From Mycobacterium sp. 050128 (GTDB lineage Bacteria > Actinomycetota > Actinomycetes > Mycobacteriales > Mycobacteriaceae): 64,000 nucleotides of DNA. The translations under genes were made by a program, and so were the position numbers. The notes beneath the pieces are model-generated. The model worked only from the letters and a program-made list of their open reading frames with translations. It was not told where the DNA came from and did not search any database. The DNA is taken from assembly GCF_036409155.1 (NCBI RefSeq), contig NZ_JAZGLW010000002.1:62001-126000 (forward strand), read 5' to 3'. Positions 1 to 8,696 of the stretch are shown here, piece by piece; the first letter of the stretch is position 1, and each line of letters starts with the position of its first letter.

Positions 1-717
1 CAGGAGTACGTAGTCGCGTCGGACACGATGCCGTTGTTCGGAGTCGACGTCGCTGAAGGCATCTCCCCCAGCGCCTACCTGGGCGCGCTCGGGACGACCG
101 GGCTCACCGCCTGGGTCGGGATCCGCGACATCGGCAAGCCGCAGCCTGCAGAGACCGTTGTGGTCTCGGCCGCGGCGGGCGCGGTGGGCTCGGTCGCCGG
201 CCAGCTTGCCAAGGCCGATGGCGCACGCGTTGTCGGGATCGCCGGCGGCCCGGACAAGTGCCGGTTGCTCACCGAGGAGCTCGGCTTCGACGCGGCCGTC
301 GACTACCGCGCCGACGACTGGGTCGCCCAGCTGCGAGCGGCCACACCCAACGGCATCGACGTCGACTTCGAGAACGTCGGGGGCGTCATCATGGACGCGG
401 TCTTCGCGCGCCTCAACATTCGCGCACGCGTGGCGCTGTGCGGTTTGATCTCCGGCTACAACGAGGCCGACCCGCCGCCGGGACCGCGCGCATTCGGCAA
501 CCTGCTGATCCAGCGCGCGACGCTGCAGGGCTTTATCGTCCTGGACCACCTGGGCCGCGCACCCGAGGCAATCAGCGAAATCGCCGGGCTGATCGCCGCG
601 GGCAAGCTGACCCCACTCGAGACGGTCGTGGAGGGTTTCGAACAGCTGCCGACGGCGATCAACATGCTGTTCGACGGCAAAAACGTCGGCAAGCTGGTGG
701 TCAAGACGTCGAGTTAG
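1..717 (+). CDS. NADP-dependent oxidoreductase, MDR superfamily (5' end outside window)
   Basis: C-terminal 238 residues of a zinc-free medium-chain dehydrogenase/reductase of the CurA / alkenal double-bond reductase type. The reading frame is open from base 1, so the N-terminal substrate domain lies off the left edge; the Met at base 28 is internal. The Rossmann nucleotide-binding segment is visible as VSAAAGAVGSVAGQLAK, followed by the NADP-binding stretch GIAGGPDKC and the family landmark DVDFENVGG. Such enzymes reduce the C=C bond of alpha,beta-unsaturated aldehydes or ketones with NADPH; the substrate here cannot be told. The gene ends cleanly with TAG and is separated from the next gene by 322 bp. 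Confidence 0.85.
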   Translation, partial: QEYVVASDTMPLFGVDVAEGISPSAYLGALGTTGLTAWVGIRDIGKPQPAETVVVSAAAGAVGSVAGQLAKADGARVVGIAGGPDKCRLLTEELGFDAAVDYRADDWVAQLRAATPNGIDVDFENVGGVIMDAVFARLNIRARVALCGLISGYNEADPPPGPRAFGNLLIQRATLQGFIVLDHLGRAPEAISEIAGLIAAGKLTPLETVVEGFEQLPTAINMLFDGKNVGKLVVKTSS

Positions 718-1039
718 GACCCTACAGCCTCGCCACGACGAGAACTTTCGAGTGATCCGTAGGCACGCACCGCGTCGCGCATCAGCCGGTCGCGATCGGC
801 GCCCGGCGCGTTGAGTTCAAGCGACGGCGTCGATCGCGTGCTGCTGGTCAGACCTCGTGACCCGCTGTCCCCGCACCGGCTTTCTTTGCTCGCCGCAACG
901 AGCCCACGCAGCTGAGCGTTACGTCGATTGACAATCGGCGTGGTCGGCAGCGGCACGAGAAGATGGGAATTATCGTGTTTGGCTACAGCACTGATTAGCT
1001 GGTGGCTACCGACAGCTTGGAACCACTAGGACGTGACAC
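718..1039. other. Intergenic region without a supportable gene
   Basis: 322 bp between the oxidoreductase and the permease. A minus-strand 80-codon frame (714-956) has no recognisable domain and no convincing ribosome site, so it is not called. The segment presumably holds the permease promoter; an AGGACG ribosome site precedes the permease ATG. No well-spaced -35/-10 pair and no clear terminator stem was found. Confidence 0.5.
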
Positions 1040-2494
1040 ATGGTCGAGGACGTCGCCGAGCTCAATCCTGCTGTGCCCCAGCTGCACCGAGGCCTGTCCA
1101 ACCGTCACATTCAGTTGATCGCGATCGGAGGAACGATCGGGACCGGTCTGTTCATGGGCGCCGGGCGAACAATCTCCCGGGCCGGCCCATCGGTGGTTTT
1201 GGTTTACGGGATCATCGGTTTTTTCCTGTTTTTCGTGCTGCGCGCGATGGGCGAGCTGCTGTTGTCGAACCTGAACTACAAGTCCTTCGTCGACTTCGCG
1301 GCCGACCTATTGGGGCCCGCGGCAGGGTTTTTCGTCGGGTGGTCGTACTGGTTCGCCTGGATCGTCACGGGCATCGCGGAACTCGTCGCGATCGCGGGCT
1401 ACCTACAGTTCTGGTGGCCCGGTCTCCCGGCATGGGTGCCGGCGCTGATCGCGGGTGTTCTGATCCTGCTCATCAATCTGTTCAGCGTGCGCAACTTCGG
1501 GGAGATCGAATTCTGGTTCGCCTTAATCAAAATCGTCGCGATCATCAGCCTGATGGTCGTCGGAGCGCTCCTGCTGGCAACCAATTTCGTTTCGCCGCAG
1601 GGACATCCCGCGACGATCGAAAACCTTTGGAACAACGGCGGTTTCTTCGCCACGGGCTTCGCGGGCATGGTCGGCGGATTCCAGGTCGCGTTTTTCGCGT
1701 TCGTGGGCGTGGAACTCGTCGGCGCCGCGGCGGCCGAGACGGCTGACCCGCGTCGCACTCTTCCTCGCGCGATCAACGCGGTGCCGCTGCGCGTGGCGAT
1801 CTTCTATATCGGTGCGCTGCTGGTGATCCTCACCGTTGTCGAATGGCGGCGGTTCGACAGCAACCAGTCCCCGTTTGTCGCGATGTTCTCCCTGGCCGGA
1901 CTTGGCGGTGCGGCGTCGATCGTCAACTTCGTCGTGATCACCGCGGCCTCCTCCTCCGCCAACTCCGGGATGTACTCCACCGGCCGCATGCTTTACGGTC
2001 TGGCCGACGAAGGGAGCGCCCCGGCGGTTTTCCGCCGGCTGAACCGCGGCGGCGTGCCGGCGTCTGCCCTGTTCGTGACGGCCGCACTGCTGCTGACCGC
2101 CATCCCCGTACTGCACGTCGGCGGTTCCGTGATCGGTGCATTCACCCTGGTGACAACCATTTCGGCGCTGCTCTTCATGTTCGTCTGGGCGATGATCCCG
2201 ATGAGCTACCTCGTCTATCGCCGCCGGCACGCACAACGCCACGCGGACTCTGCCTTCAAGATGCCCGGTGGGCGGGTGATGTGCTGGGTCGTCCTCGCGT
2301 TCTTCGCTTTCGTCACGTGGACGCTCACGACGGAAAAGGACACCTTGATCGCCCTGGCGTGGTTCCCCCTGTGGTTCGTGTTGCTCGCTGCCGGATGGCT
2401 GGTCATCCGGCGCCGCCCCGCCCACGCCGAGCGTTATCGCCACTTCTTGGTCGAGATGAACGGCCCGATCGAGGAACCCGCGCAGGCATCCTGA
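1040..2494 (+). CDS. cycA: Amino acid permease, APC superfamily (CycA-like)
   Basis: 484-residue inner-membrane transporter of the amino acid/polyamine/organocation family, most like CycA (D-serine/D-alanine/glycine:proton symporter). The first helix carries the family signature IAIGGTIGTGLFMGAG (about residues 27-42), and about 12 hydrophobic segments follow. The conserved MGELLLSN and ASSSANSGMYSTGRMLYGLA stretches are present; the cytoplasmic C-tail is short. The ATG at 1040 is preceded by AGGACG 6-9 bases upstream. It stands alone, followed by a small membrane protein gene after about 115 bp. Exact amino acid specificity is inferred from family resemblance only. Confidence 0.85.
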   Translation: MVEDVAELNPAVPQLHRGLSNRHIQLIAIGGTIGTGLFMGAGRTISRAGPSVVLVYGIIGFFLFFVLRAMGELLLSNLNYKSFVDFAADLLGPAAGFFVGWSYWFAWIVTGIAELVAIAGYLQFWWPGLPAWVPALIAGVLILLINLFSVRNFGEIEFWFALIKIVAIISLMVVGALLLATNFVSPQGHPATIENLWNNGGFFATGFAGMVGGFQVAFFAFVGVELVGAAAAETADPRRTLPRAINAVPLRVAIFYIGALLVILTVVEWRRFDSNQSPFVAMFSLAGLGGAASIVNFVVITAASSSANSGMYSTGRMLYGLADEGSAPAVFRRLNRGGVPASALFVTAALLLTAIPVLHVGGSVIGAFTLVTTISALLFMFVWAMIPMSYLVYRRRHAQRHADSAFKMPGGRVMCWVVLAFFAFVTWTLTTEKDTLIALAWFPLWFVLLAAGWLVIRRRPAHAERYRHFLVEMNGPIEEPAQAS

Positions 2495-2610
2495 CCTGCG
2501 CGTGGCCCGTCGGTCACCGACGTTGTTGGGATCGGTAGCCGGTGTGGGTGTCTGTACTTATCGCATCGACGCCGCCACGGAGGTGGCGCCCCACGAAAGG
2601 AAGACAGCAA

Positions 2611-2865
2611 ATGAACATCGTGCCGACCGGCATCCAAGAGCAGATCAATCGCGTCGATCGCCAACGGAGCCTGTACATCGGGATCAGCACCGGCCTGGTT
2701 GCAGTCTGGAGCTTTTTCCGGCTGATTTGGATGCTCTACATCGGAATGACGTTCGGCTGGTTCTTCGGAGCGATGGCTTTCCAGCTGGTGCTGTGGGGCG
2801 TGATCGGCACCGCCGCGGCGGTGGCGTCCATCGGGTTCCTGACTCGGTACAACAGAACGTCTTGA
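2611..2865 (+). CDS. Small membrane protein, two predicted helices
   Basis: 84-residue protein of unknown function. The ATG at 2611 is chosen over the upstream in-frame Met at 2542 because a strong GAAAGGAAG ribosome site lies 8-16 bases before it and the extra 23 residues are arginine-rich and unlike a real N-terminus. A polar head (about residues 1-25, ending in RVDRQRSLYIG) is followed by two hydrophobic segments (about 27-48 and 52-74) and a short basic tail. It lies downstream of the permease in the same direction and ends just before a strong bidirectional hairpin. No family is recognised. Confidence 0.6.
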   Translation: MNIVPTGIQEQINRVDRQRSLYIGISTGLVAVWSFFRLIWMLYIGMTFGWFFGAMAFQLVLWGVIGTAAAVASIGFLTRYNRTS

Positions 2866-2876
2866 GTCTGAGGGGC

Positions 2877-2912
2877 AGATAGCTCCGAACCCGGATGGGT
2901 TCGGAGCTATCT
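2877..2912. terminator. Bidirectional rho-independent-type hairpin
   Basis: Perfect 16-bp stem (2877-2892 paired with 2897-2912) around a GGAT tetraloop, positioned between two convergent genes ending at 2865 (plus) and 2930 (minus). There is only a weak T-rich tail (TTGTTG), as is usual in mycobacteria. The symmetry and location fit a terminator shared by both transcripts. Confidence 0.85.
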
Positions 2913-2929
2913 TGTTGTGGCAGCGGATA

Positions 2930-4384
2930 TTAGAGCTGAATCCAGGCCGACTTCGTCTTCAGGTAGATGTCGATGCCCTCTTTGCCGAACTCGTGTCCCC
3001 AGCCCGACTGCTTGTGGCCGCCGAACGGTACGTCGTGGTCGAACACCAACTGGCAGTTCACCTGGACGCTGCCGGCCTGCAGTCGCTTGAGCATCCGGTG
3101 GGCCCGGCTGACATCCTGCGTCCACGCGGTGGCCGCCAGGCCGTATGTCGTGTCATTGGCCAGCGCCACGGCCTCGTCCTCGTCGTCGAACGGCAGGATG
3201 GTGACGACCGGCCCGAAGATCTCCTGCTGGTAGAGCCGCATGCCCGTGTCAACGTTGGTGAGCACCGTCGGGTGCACGAAGTAACCCTTGCGGTCCAGCC
3301 GGTAGCCGCCGGTGACCACCTCGACGCCGTCGCTTTTGCCCTCGTCGATGAAGCCCATCACGCGGGTCAGCTGCTTCTGGCTGATCAGCGGGCCGCTGAC
3401 GCAGCCTTCCTCGCTCGGAGCACCAAGCTTGAACGTATTCGCCATCATGGAGATGCCTTCTACGACCTGGTCGTACACGCCGCGTTGGGCAAAGATCCGC
3501 GATCCGCAGACGCAGCCCTGGCCGGAGTGCACGAAGATGCCCAGCGACGCCATCATCAGGGCCTTGTTCATGTCGGCGTCGTCGAAGATCAGCACCGGCG
3601 ACTTGCCGCCGAGTTCGAGCGTGACCTTCTTCAGGTTGCCGGCCGATGCCCGCACGATCTCCTTGCCAACCTCGGTCGACCCGGTGAAGGCGACTTTCTC
3701 GACTCCCGCGTGCGCGGTGATAGCCGCGCCCGCGGTGTGCCCGTATCCGGTCAGCAGGTTGACCACACCCTCGGGAACGCCGGCCTCGTGGATGAGCCGG
3801 TCCAACAGCACTGCCGACAGCGGCGTCTCCTCGGCGGGCTTGACCAGCAGGCTGCTGCCCGCGGCCAGGGCCGGCGCAAGCTTCGCGCTCGCGTTGAAGA
3901 TCGGGCCGTTCCACGGGAAGATCAGCCCCACCACGCCGTACGGCTCCTTGAGCGTGTAGGCGTGCATGTCCACGTAGGCGTCCGACGCGATGCCGTCGGT
4001 CTTGACGTCGTAGGCGACGCCGTTGAGCTTCGTACACCAGCCGGCGTAGTAGCGGAAGAACTCCGAAACCGTCGACATCTGCAACTGTGCCTGCATCAGG
4101 GGCATGCCCGTGTTGAGCGAGTCGAGTTGGGCGAACTCCTCGGCGTGCTCGTCGACCAACTCCCCGATCCGCCACAAAACCTTGGCCCGCTCGCGTCCGG
4201 GAAGCTGCGACCAGACGCCCGATTCGAAGGATGCCTTCGCGCGGGCGACCGCCTCGTCCACCGCTTCCGGTCCGCAGTCGGTGAACTCGGTGATGATCTC
4301 TTCGGTCGCGGGATTGATGATCGGAATGACCTCACCCGAGCCGGTGCGCTTACTTAGGTCGTCCAGTACTGCCTGCAGAGTCAT
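2930..4384 (-). CDS. Aldehyde dehydrogenase (NAD(P)+-dependent)
   Basis: 484-residue enzyme of the ALDH superfamily oxidising an aldehyde to the acid. Landmarks: cofactor-site FPWN at 156-159 and VKPAE from 181, Rossmann turn FTGSTEVG, general-base Glu257 in LELGG, nucleophile Cys291 in SGQGC, and the EIFGPVV motif near the C-terminus. A second Cys sits two residues after the nucleophile (CVCG), as in several ALDHs. Length is normal for the family. The product is cytoplasmic. A 22-bp imperfect palindrome lies about 50 bp upstream of the start, so TetR-type regulation is likely. Physiological aldehyde unknown. Confidence 0.9.
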   Translation of the reverse strand: MTLQAVLDDLSKRTGSGEVIPIINPATEEIITEFTDCGPEAVDEAVARAKASFESGVWSQLPGRERAKVLWRIGELVDEHAEEFAQLDSLNTGMPLMQAQLQMSTVSEFFRYYAGWCTKLNGVAYDVKTDGIASDAYVDMHAYTLKEPYGVVGLIFPWNGPIFNASAKLAPALAAGSSLLVKPAEETPLSAVLLDRLIHEAGVPEGVVNLLTGYGHTAGAAITAHAGVEKVAFTGSTEVGKEIVRASAGNLKKVTLELGGKSPVLIFDDADMNKALMMASLGIFVHSGQGCVCGSRIFAQRGVYDQVVEGISMMANTFKLGAPSEEGCVSGPLISQKQLTRVMGFIDEGKSDGVEVVTGGYRLDRKGYFVHPTVLTNVDTGMRLYQQEIFGPVVTILPFDDEDEAVALANDTTYGLAATAWTQDVSRAHRMLKRLQAGSVQVNCQLVFDHDVPFGGHKQSGWGHEFGKEGIDIYLKTKSAWIQL

Positions 4385-4434
4385 GTGTTCCCTTCCCGAT
4401 CAACCCTGATCGAGCCCGGCGCTCCCGTGCCCGT

Positions 4435-4456
4435 ATGCTGAGCACCTGCTTAGCAT
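4435..4456. promoter_or_regulatory. Candidate TetR-type operator upstream of the aldehyde dehydrogenase
   Basis: Two 10-base arms, ATGCTGAGCA and TGCTTAGCAT, separated by CC; one mismatch in the inverted repeat. It is 51 bp upstream of the aldehyde dehydrogenase ATG, the usual place for a repressor site in a mycobacterial promoter. No regulator gene is adjacent, so the cognate protein is unknown. Confidence 0.5.
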
Positions 4457-4507
4457 TGCGATCGTAGCCCGGTCAAGATTTCGCCGTGTCGGCCGGCTCG
4501 GCGTGGT

Positions 4508-4978
4508 CTAGCGCTTGGCCCCGCTGATCGCCCCGTGCACCGCCGAAATGCAGCCGGCCGCATCGGGTTCGGGCCCCAGCCCGACGTAGTAACTGCCGGT
4601 TTGCTCGCCGCCGAAGCCGGTAATCGTGAATCCGGCGGGATCGCCGGAGACCGCCTCGGTGGTCATCGACGCCTGCGCCAACGGCAGCGAAATGACCGTG
4701 GTCCCGCGCCTTGCCCCGTCGGTGGCCACGAGCAGTTGCGTCGGATGCAGCACCACCGCGGTCCAGTGCTCTTCGTCGGGATCGGCCGGATTGGCGCGCC
4801 GCCGCAGCAGCTTGCCGAACGCCGAACTGGCCGGCGGGTTTTCGCTATGCGTCAGCCAAACCTGGACATCGTTGAGGTCGACTTGACGGGACGCGGCGTG
4901 CTCGGCCAACTGGCCGCAAATCCGGCGCGGCAGTTCGACGATTCGCGCCGACCGGGTGTGACGCACGTACAGCGGCAT
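4508..4978 (-). CDS. Conserved hypothetical protein
   Basis: About 156 residues, start uncertain. The frame is open further upstream (to 5167), but its first 35 codons overlap the acyltransferase gene and read as arginine-rich junk, so the start is placed at MPLYVRHTRSARIVEL; the Met at 5014 is the alternative. The centre (WTAVVLHPTQLLVATDGARRGTT) resembles a beta-rich PH-like segment, and the C-terminus holds Gly-rich turns. It follows the acyltransferase in the same direction and is probably in its operon. Function not recognised. Confidence 0.55.
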   Translation of the reverse strand: MPLYVRHTRSARIVELPRRICGQLAEHAASRQVDLNDVQVWLTHSENPPASSAFGKLLRRRANPADPDEEHWTAVVLHPTQLLVATDGARRGTTVISLPLAQASMTTEAVSGDPAGFTITGFGGEQTGSYYVGLGPEPDAAGCISAVHGAISGAKR

Positions 4979-5060
4979 GGGTGCATCATGCCCGTGGGCC
5001 AACTCTGCCGCCATTCGCGCCGCGCAGTTTTCGGGTTGTCTGGACTCCGCCGGGCAAGGC

Positions 5061-5921
5061 TCAGTGTCCGGGCGCGATCGCCTCGCGCCACGCCAGCGGG
5101 TTGAGTCCGCGATATGGATCGGCCTCTCGAAGCTGCTGCAACTCCACCAGGATTTGTTCAAGCGCACGCTGAGTTTGGCCCTTCACGACCTCTACCCATT
5201 CCGACAACCCGATGCCAAGCGGCCTGCTGGTGTCGATCGGCGCGCCGAAGCGCAGGTACATGCGCTGCGGTCGTGGGATCAATGTCGGGCCGATTCCCCG
5301 CAGCAGTGGCATCGCCATGTCCGGTCGGCCGTTTAACTTACGGCTGAGTGCTGCACTGAATTTCGCGTAGAGACCGTCACGCGTTGTCCAACTGCGGTAC
5401 ACGTCGTCGCCGCCGACCAGACCGGCCGGCACGATCGGGTAGCCGTTTTCCACGGACAGCCGAGCGAAGCCCGAGCGTCCCCGCCACTGCAACGTGTACT
5501 CCTCGCCCTTGAATTTCCCTATCTCGCGCCCTCCGCCGGGAAACACCAGAATGGTCTGGTCGTGGGCCATCAGTTCGCGCGCGGTCTCCGGTGCGCCGAC
5601 CACCCCGCCGAATGCCGCGATCAGATCGGCGGGTAGCCCGCGCATGCGCCCGAAATTCCGGTCGGCCAGCGGCCGTACCCGGCTGCCGATCTTCCGCCGC
5701 ACCGCGTCGGAGATCATGAATATCTCGGAACCGGCCTGAGTGTGGTTGCCCACCAACAGGAATCGTCCGTCGCCGGATAGATTCTCCGCACCGTCGACAT
5801 AGGGCCGGCAAAGCTCGACCACGGGGCGGAGCCGTTCGGTCATCGTGTCGAGCACGGTGCGCAGAGTCTGGACCCGCCGATTCGGCTCCATGATGGCCGC
5901 CAGGTCGGTGCCGTCAGTCAT
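5061..5921 (-). CDS. Lysophospholipid / 1-acylglycerol-type acyltransferase (Rv1428c-like)
   Basis: 286-residue member of the PlsC/LPLAT acyltransferase superfamily, which moves acyl chains onto lysophospholipids or related lipids at the membrane. The block-I motif appears as NHTQAG (the catalytic His of the NHx4D box, with the acidic residue shifted), and block III as FPGGGREIGKFKGEEY, a variant of FPEGTRS. The ATG at 5921 overlaps the preceding methyltransferase stop by 8 bp (ATGACTGA), so the two are translationally coupled and the longer start at 5954 is less likely. The altered box suggests the DGAT-like LPLAT subgroup. Substrate not determinable. Confidence 0.75.
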   Translation of the reverse strand: MTDGTDLAAIMEPNRRVQTLRTVLDTMTERLRPVVELCRPYVDGAENLSGDGRFLLVGNHTQAGSEIFMISDAVRRKIGSRVRPLADRNFGRMRGLPADLIAAFGGVVGAPETARELMAHDQTILVFPGGGREIGKFKGEEYTLQWRGRSGFARLSVENGYPIVPAGLVGGDDVYRSWTTRDGLYAKFSAALSRKLNGRPDMAMPLLRGIGPTLIPRPQRMYLRFGAPIDTSRPLGIGLSEWVEVVKGQTQRALEQILVELQQLREADPYRGLNPLAWREAIAPGH

Positions 5922-6726
5922 GGTCGGGCAACTGGGGACGGGAGAAGACGACAATGTTTGACGGTGGACCGAACCGTGTTGGCGCGGACGATGTTTGGAT
6001 TCGCATTCCCGGATCCGCGGCCCGGCCGAGCGTCTCGAGAGCCGACAGGCTGTAGGCGCGCAGCGCGCTGATGAATCCGTCGTGCAGGCCCGGCCAGATC
6101 CAGGACCATGGCATGCGCGCCAGATTGATCGGCAGGGCGGTCACCGGAAGCAGCAAGGTGCGCAGGGGCGATTGTCGCTTGAGGTCGATGACCAGGAACC
6201 GCTTGCCGACGCGCGTGGCCTCGGCGATTGCGCGACAGGCGACCGCCGGCGGCAGGTGGTGAAATGCGAGCGCGAACACGACCAGGTCGTAGCAGCCGTC
6301 GGGGGCGTCGATGGCGGTGGCGTCGACGACCTGGGTACGCGCCCGCGGGTGGTTGCCCAGCTCGCCGGCGGCGATGTTGGCGACCGAGGTCGGGTCCAGA
6401 TCACTGACCGTGACGGTAGCCGTCGGATGCAGATCCAGGATCTTCGCCGACAGCTTGCCGTGGCCCGCACCAAGTTCCAGGATGCGCGGATTCGGGACGT
6501 GGGCAACGAGCTCCAGCGCGGTGCGTGCGTAGTTCTCGTGCTGGTTGGTCAGAGTGCCCAACCGGTCGAGCATTCCGATGACCTTCTGCTTGACCTCGTC
6601 GGGGACATCATCGCGGTCGAGATACTCCAACGCGTCCGTCTGAAAACGCCGGTCCAACCAGGTCGCCTCGGGGCCTCCCCGTGGCATCGTTTCAATCGCC
6701 TGCTCGACAACACTGGCTGCATTCAT
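5914..6726 (-). CDS. SAM-dependent methyltransferase (class I)
   Basis: 270-residue class I methyltransferase. Motif I is ILELGAGHGKLSAKIL (about residues 82-97), motif II carries the acidic VSDLDP, and the YDLVVFALAFHHLPP stretch is the usual motif IV region of Methyltransf_11/25 proteins. The ATG at 6726 is chosen over the longer frame because GTGAGG sits 5-10 bases upstream and the extension is Arg/Pro-rich and crosses the divergent promoter. Its last bases overlap the acyltransferase start. Divergent from a TetR gene with a palindromic operator between them, so it is likely repressed by that regulator. Target molecule unknown; the acyltransferase partner suggests a lipid. Confidence 0.8.
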   Translation of the reverse strand: MNAASVVEQAIETMPRGGPEATWLDRRFQTDALEYLDRDDVPDEVKQKVIGMLDRLGTLTNQHENYARTALELVAHVPNPRILELGAGHGKLSAKILDLHPTATVTVSDLDPTSVANIAAGELGNHPRARTQVVDATAIDAPDGCYDLVVFALAFHHLPPAVACRAIAEATRVGKRFLVIDLKRQSPLRTLLLPVTALPINLARMPWSWIWPGLHDGFISALRAYSLSALETLGRAADPGMRIQTSSAPTRFGPPSNIVVFSRPQLPDHD

Positions 6727-6766
6727 GATTGCCTCACTTTCTGTCTGGTTGCCACCACTATAACAA

Positions 6767-6780
6767 ACGAACCAGTTCGT
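6767..6780. promoter_or_regulatory. TetR operator in the methyltransferase/TetR divergent promoter
   Basis: 14-bp perfect inverted repeat ACGAAC-CA-GTTCGT, lying 41 bp from the methyltransferase ATG and 18 bp from the TetR GTG. Placement between a repressor gene and its divergent target is classical for autoregulated TetR systems. Confidence 0.7.
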
Positions 6781-6797
6781 CTGCGTATGATGTTTTC

Positions 6798-7370
6798 GTG
6801 CGATCCACGACGGAGCTCCGCGACGAGATCCTCGCCGCGGCGCGCGCTGAGTTCGCCCAGTACGGGTTGGCCGGAGCGCGCGTCGATCGCATCGCGCGCA
6901 TTGCCAGCGCGAGCAAGGAACGCCTCTACGCACATTTCGGTGACAAGGAAACCCTCTTTCGCGACGTGGTCGCCACCGACGGAGCCGAGTTCTTTCGGGC
7001 CGTCGAGCTGCGCCCCGATGCGGTCCCCGAGTTCGTCGGCGGGGTCTTCGATCTCGCGCAGCGCCGGCCCGAACACATCCGGATGATCACCTGGGCGCGA
7101 TTGGAGGGCTTTCCGCTCGACAAACCCGAGGTGGACGGCGTGCATCCGCCCGAGAAGGCCATCGCCGCCCTGCGAGAAGCGCAGGCCGAAGGTTATGTCG
7201 ATCCGGCGTGGGAACCCGAGCAGCTGATCGTTTTGCTGTTCGCGATTGGCTTGAGCTGGGCGCACTTTCCCGATCCCGCGCTCGCAACGGCGGATCCAGC
7301 CGTTGTCGCCAGCCGTCGCGCCGCCGCCGTCGAAGCGGCCGCCCGCGTTGTCAGACCCCCAGAACGGTAG
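6798..7370 (+). CDS. TetR family transcriptional regulator
   Basis: 190-residue one-component repressor. The N-terminal helix-turn-helix is clear: RDEILAAARAEFAQYGLAGARVDRIARIASASKERLYAHFGDKETLF (about residues 7-53). The C-terminal ligand domain is helical and divergent. The GTG at 6798 is preferred; an ATG-initiated extension from 6729 would run through the operator. It is divergent from the methyltransferase/acyltransferase operon and 12 bp upstream of an alcohol dehydrogenase on its own strand, so it probably controls both. Ligand unknown. Confidence 0.85.
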   Translation: MRSTTELRDEILAAARAEFAQYGLAGARVDRIARIASASKERLYAHFGDKETLFRDVVATDGAEFFRAVELRPDAVPEFVGGVFDLAQRRPEHIRMITWARLEGFPLDKPEVDGVHPPEKAIAALREAQAEGYVDPAWEPEQLIVLLFAIGLSWAHFPDPALATADPAVVASRRAAAVEAAARVVRPPER

Positions 7371-7382
7371 ATTCCCGTCGCG

Positions 7383-8690
7383 ATGGGGTGCTGCGAATTC
7401 CCGGCTGTGGCCGAGGGCTGCGACGGAGCCTTCACCGTCGATTCTTCCCGGATCACGTTCGGGCGCGGCTGTCTCGCGGAGTTGGGTGAGCGAGCCGCCG
7501 CGCTGGGTGTGCGCCGGGTGGCCCTTTTCTCCGATGCGAGAGTGGCCGGCCTGCCCATCTTCGCCACAGCACGCGACTCGCTGGTCGCGGCCGGTGTGGA
7601 CGTGGTCACCTACACCGACGTACACGTGGAACCAACGGACGCATCCTTCGCCGAGGCGACGCGCTTCGCCCGGGAGGCGAGGCCCGACGGTTATGTCTCG
7701 CTCGGCGGCGGGTCGGTCATCGACACGTGCAAGGCCGCCAATCTCTACGCCACCTACCCGGCGGACTTCCTGGCTTACGTCAACGCGCCCATTGGCGATG
7801 GCGCGCCGGTTCCCGGACCGCTCAAGCCGCACATCGCCTGTCCCACCACCGCGGGCACCGGCAGTGAGGTCACCGGCATCGCGATATTCGATCTGCTGTC
7901 GTTGACGGTCAAGACCGGAATCGCCTCGCCCGCGTTGCGGCCCACCGAGGCGCTCGTCGACCCCGATTGCACGGCGAGCCTGCCCGCCGGAGTCGTCGCC
8001 GCGGCGGGCCTCGACGTTCTGTCGCACGCCCTCGAGTCCTACACCGCGCGCCCTTACGTGCACCGGCCCGCTCCCCCGCGACCCAGCCTGCGGCCGATGA
8101 GTCAGGGCGCCAATCCGTGGAGCGACCTGGGCTGCAGCGAAGCGCTACGGGTACTGGGCCGCAATTTGGAGCCGGCGGTTCGAGACGCCTCGGACAGCGA
8201 GGCGCGTGAGCAGATGATGTGGGCCGCGACGCTGGCAGGGATCGCCTTCGGCAATGCGGGCGTGCACGCGCCCCACGGCATGGCCTACGCGGTCGCCGGG
8301 CTGGTGCGGGACTTCCACCCCGCGGGCTACCCGGACGATGAGCCGCTGGTGCCGCACGGCATGTCCGTGATCGTCAACGCGCCCGCGGTATTTCGGTTCA
8401 CCGCACAGGCCAGCCCGCAACGGCACACCGAGGCGGCCCGGCTGCTGGGCGCCGACACCCGAGACGCCGGACCCGACGACGCGGGCGAGGTGCTCGCCAC
8501 CGAACTCATCCGCGTCATGCGCGCGGTGGGCATGCCCAATGGGCTTGGCGGGGTGGGCTACACACCCGACGACATCACCGCCCTCACCGAGGGCGCCTTC
8601 CCCCAGCAGCGCCTGCTGCAGAATGCGCCGCGCGAGATGAGCAAGCCGGTGCTGGCCGATTTGTTCGGCTCCGCGATGCGCTACTGGTAG
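7383..8690 (+). CDS. Iron-containing alcohol dehydrogenase, hydroxyacid-oxoacid transhydrogenase type
   Basis: 435-residue group III (iron-type) dehydrogenase, closest in layout to ADHFE1/HOT, which couples oxidation of 4-hydroxybutyrate to reduction of 2-oxoglutarate. Visible: nucleotide-binding [18 protein letters not shown], the [12 protein letters not shown] loop, and metal ligands in [14 protein letters not shown] (Asp and His), [13 protein letters not shown] (His) and PHGMSV. The insertion [28 protein letters not shown] is typical of the HOT subgroup and separates it from short alcohol dehydrogenases. Probably co-transcribed with the TetR gene 12 bp upstream. Substrate assignment is inference. 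Confidence 0.8.
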   Translation: MGCCEFPAVAEGCDGAFTVDSSRITFGRGCLAELGERAAALGVRRVALFSDARVAGLPIFATARDSLVAAGVDVVTYTDVHVEPTDASFAEATRFAREARPDGYVSLGGGSVIDTCKAANLYATYPADFLAYVNAPIGDGAPVPGPLKPHIACPTTAGTGSEVTGIAIFDLLSLTVKTGIASPALRPTEALVDPDCTASLPAGVVAAAGLDVLSHALESYTARPYVHRPAPPRPSLRPMSQGANPWSDLGCSEALRVLGRNLEPAVRDASDSEAREQMMWAATLAGIAFGNAGVHAPHGMAYAVAGLVRDFHPAGYPDDEPLVPHGMSVIVNAPAVFRFTAQASPQRHTEAARLLGADTRDAGPDDAGEVLATELIRVMRAVGMPNGLGGVGYTPDDITALTEGAFPQQRLLQNAPREMSKPVLADLFGSAMRYW

Positions 8691-8696
8691 CCGCGC

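Noticed and set aside
75..272. Minus-strand frame inside the first oxidoreductase
   Set aside because: Antisense shadow of a strongly coding gene; composition is Ala/Pro/Ser-rich with no domain.
714..956. 80-codon minus-strand frame in the intergenic region
   Set aside because: No ribosome site, no recognisable fold, overlaps the end of the plus-strand gene; left as intergenic.
928..976. TTGACA and TATCGT as a promoter for the permease
   Set aside because: The two hexamers are 37 bp apart, so they cannot form one promoter.
2912..4357. Long plus-strand frame opposite the aldehyde dehydrogenase (481 codons)
   Set aside because: Exact antisense of a complete ALDH with all motifs; the frame is His/Val/Arg-rich as expected for the reverse of GC-rich coding DNA.
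6723..8063. 446-codon minus-strand frame across the TetR and alcohol dehydrogenase genes
   Set aside because: Runs antisense through two genes with clear domains; no domain of its own.
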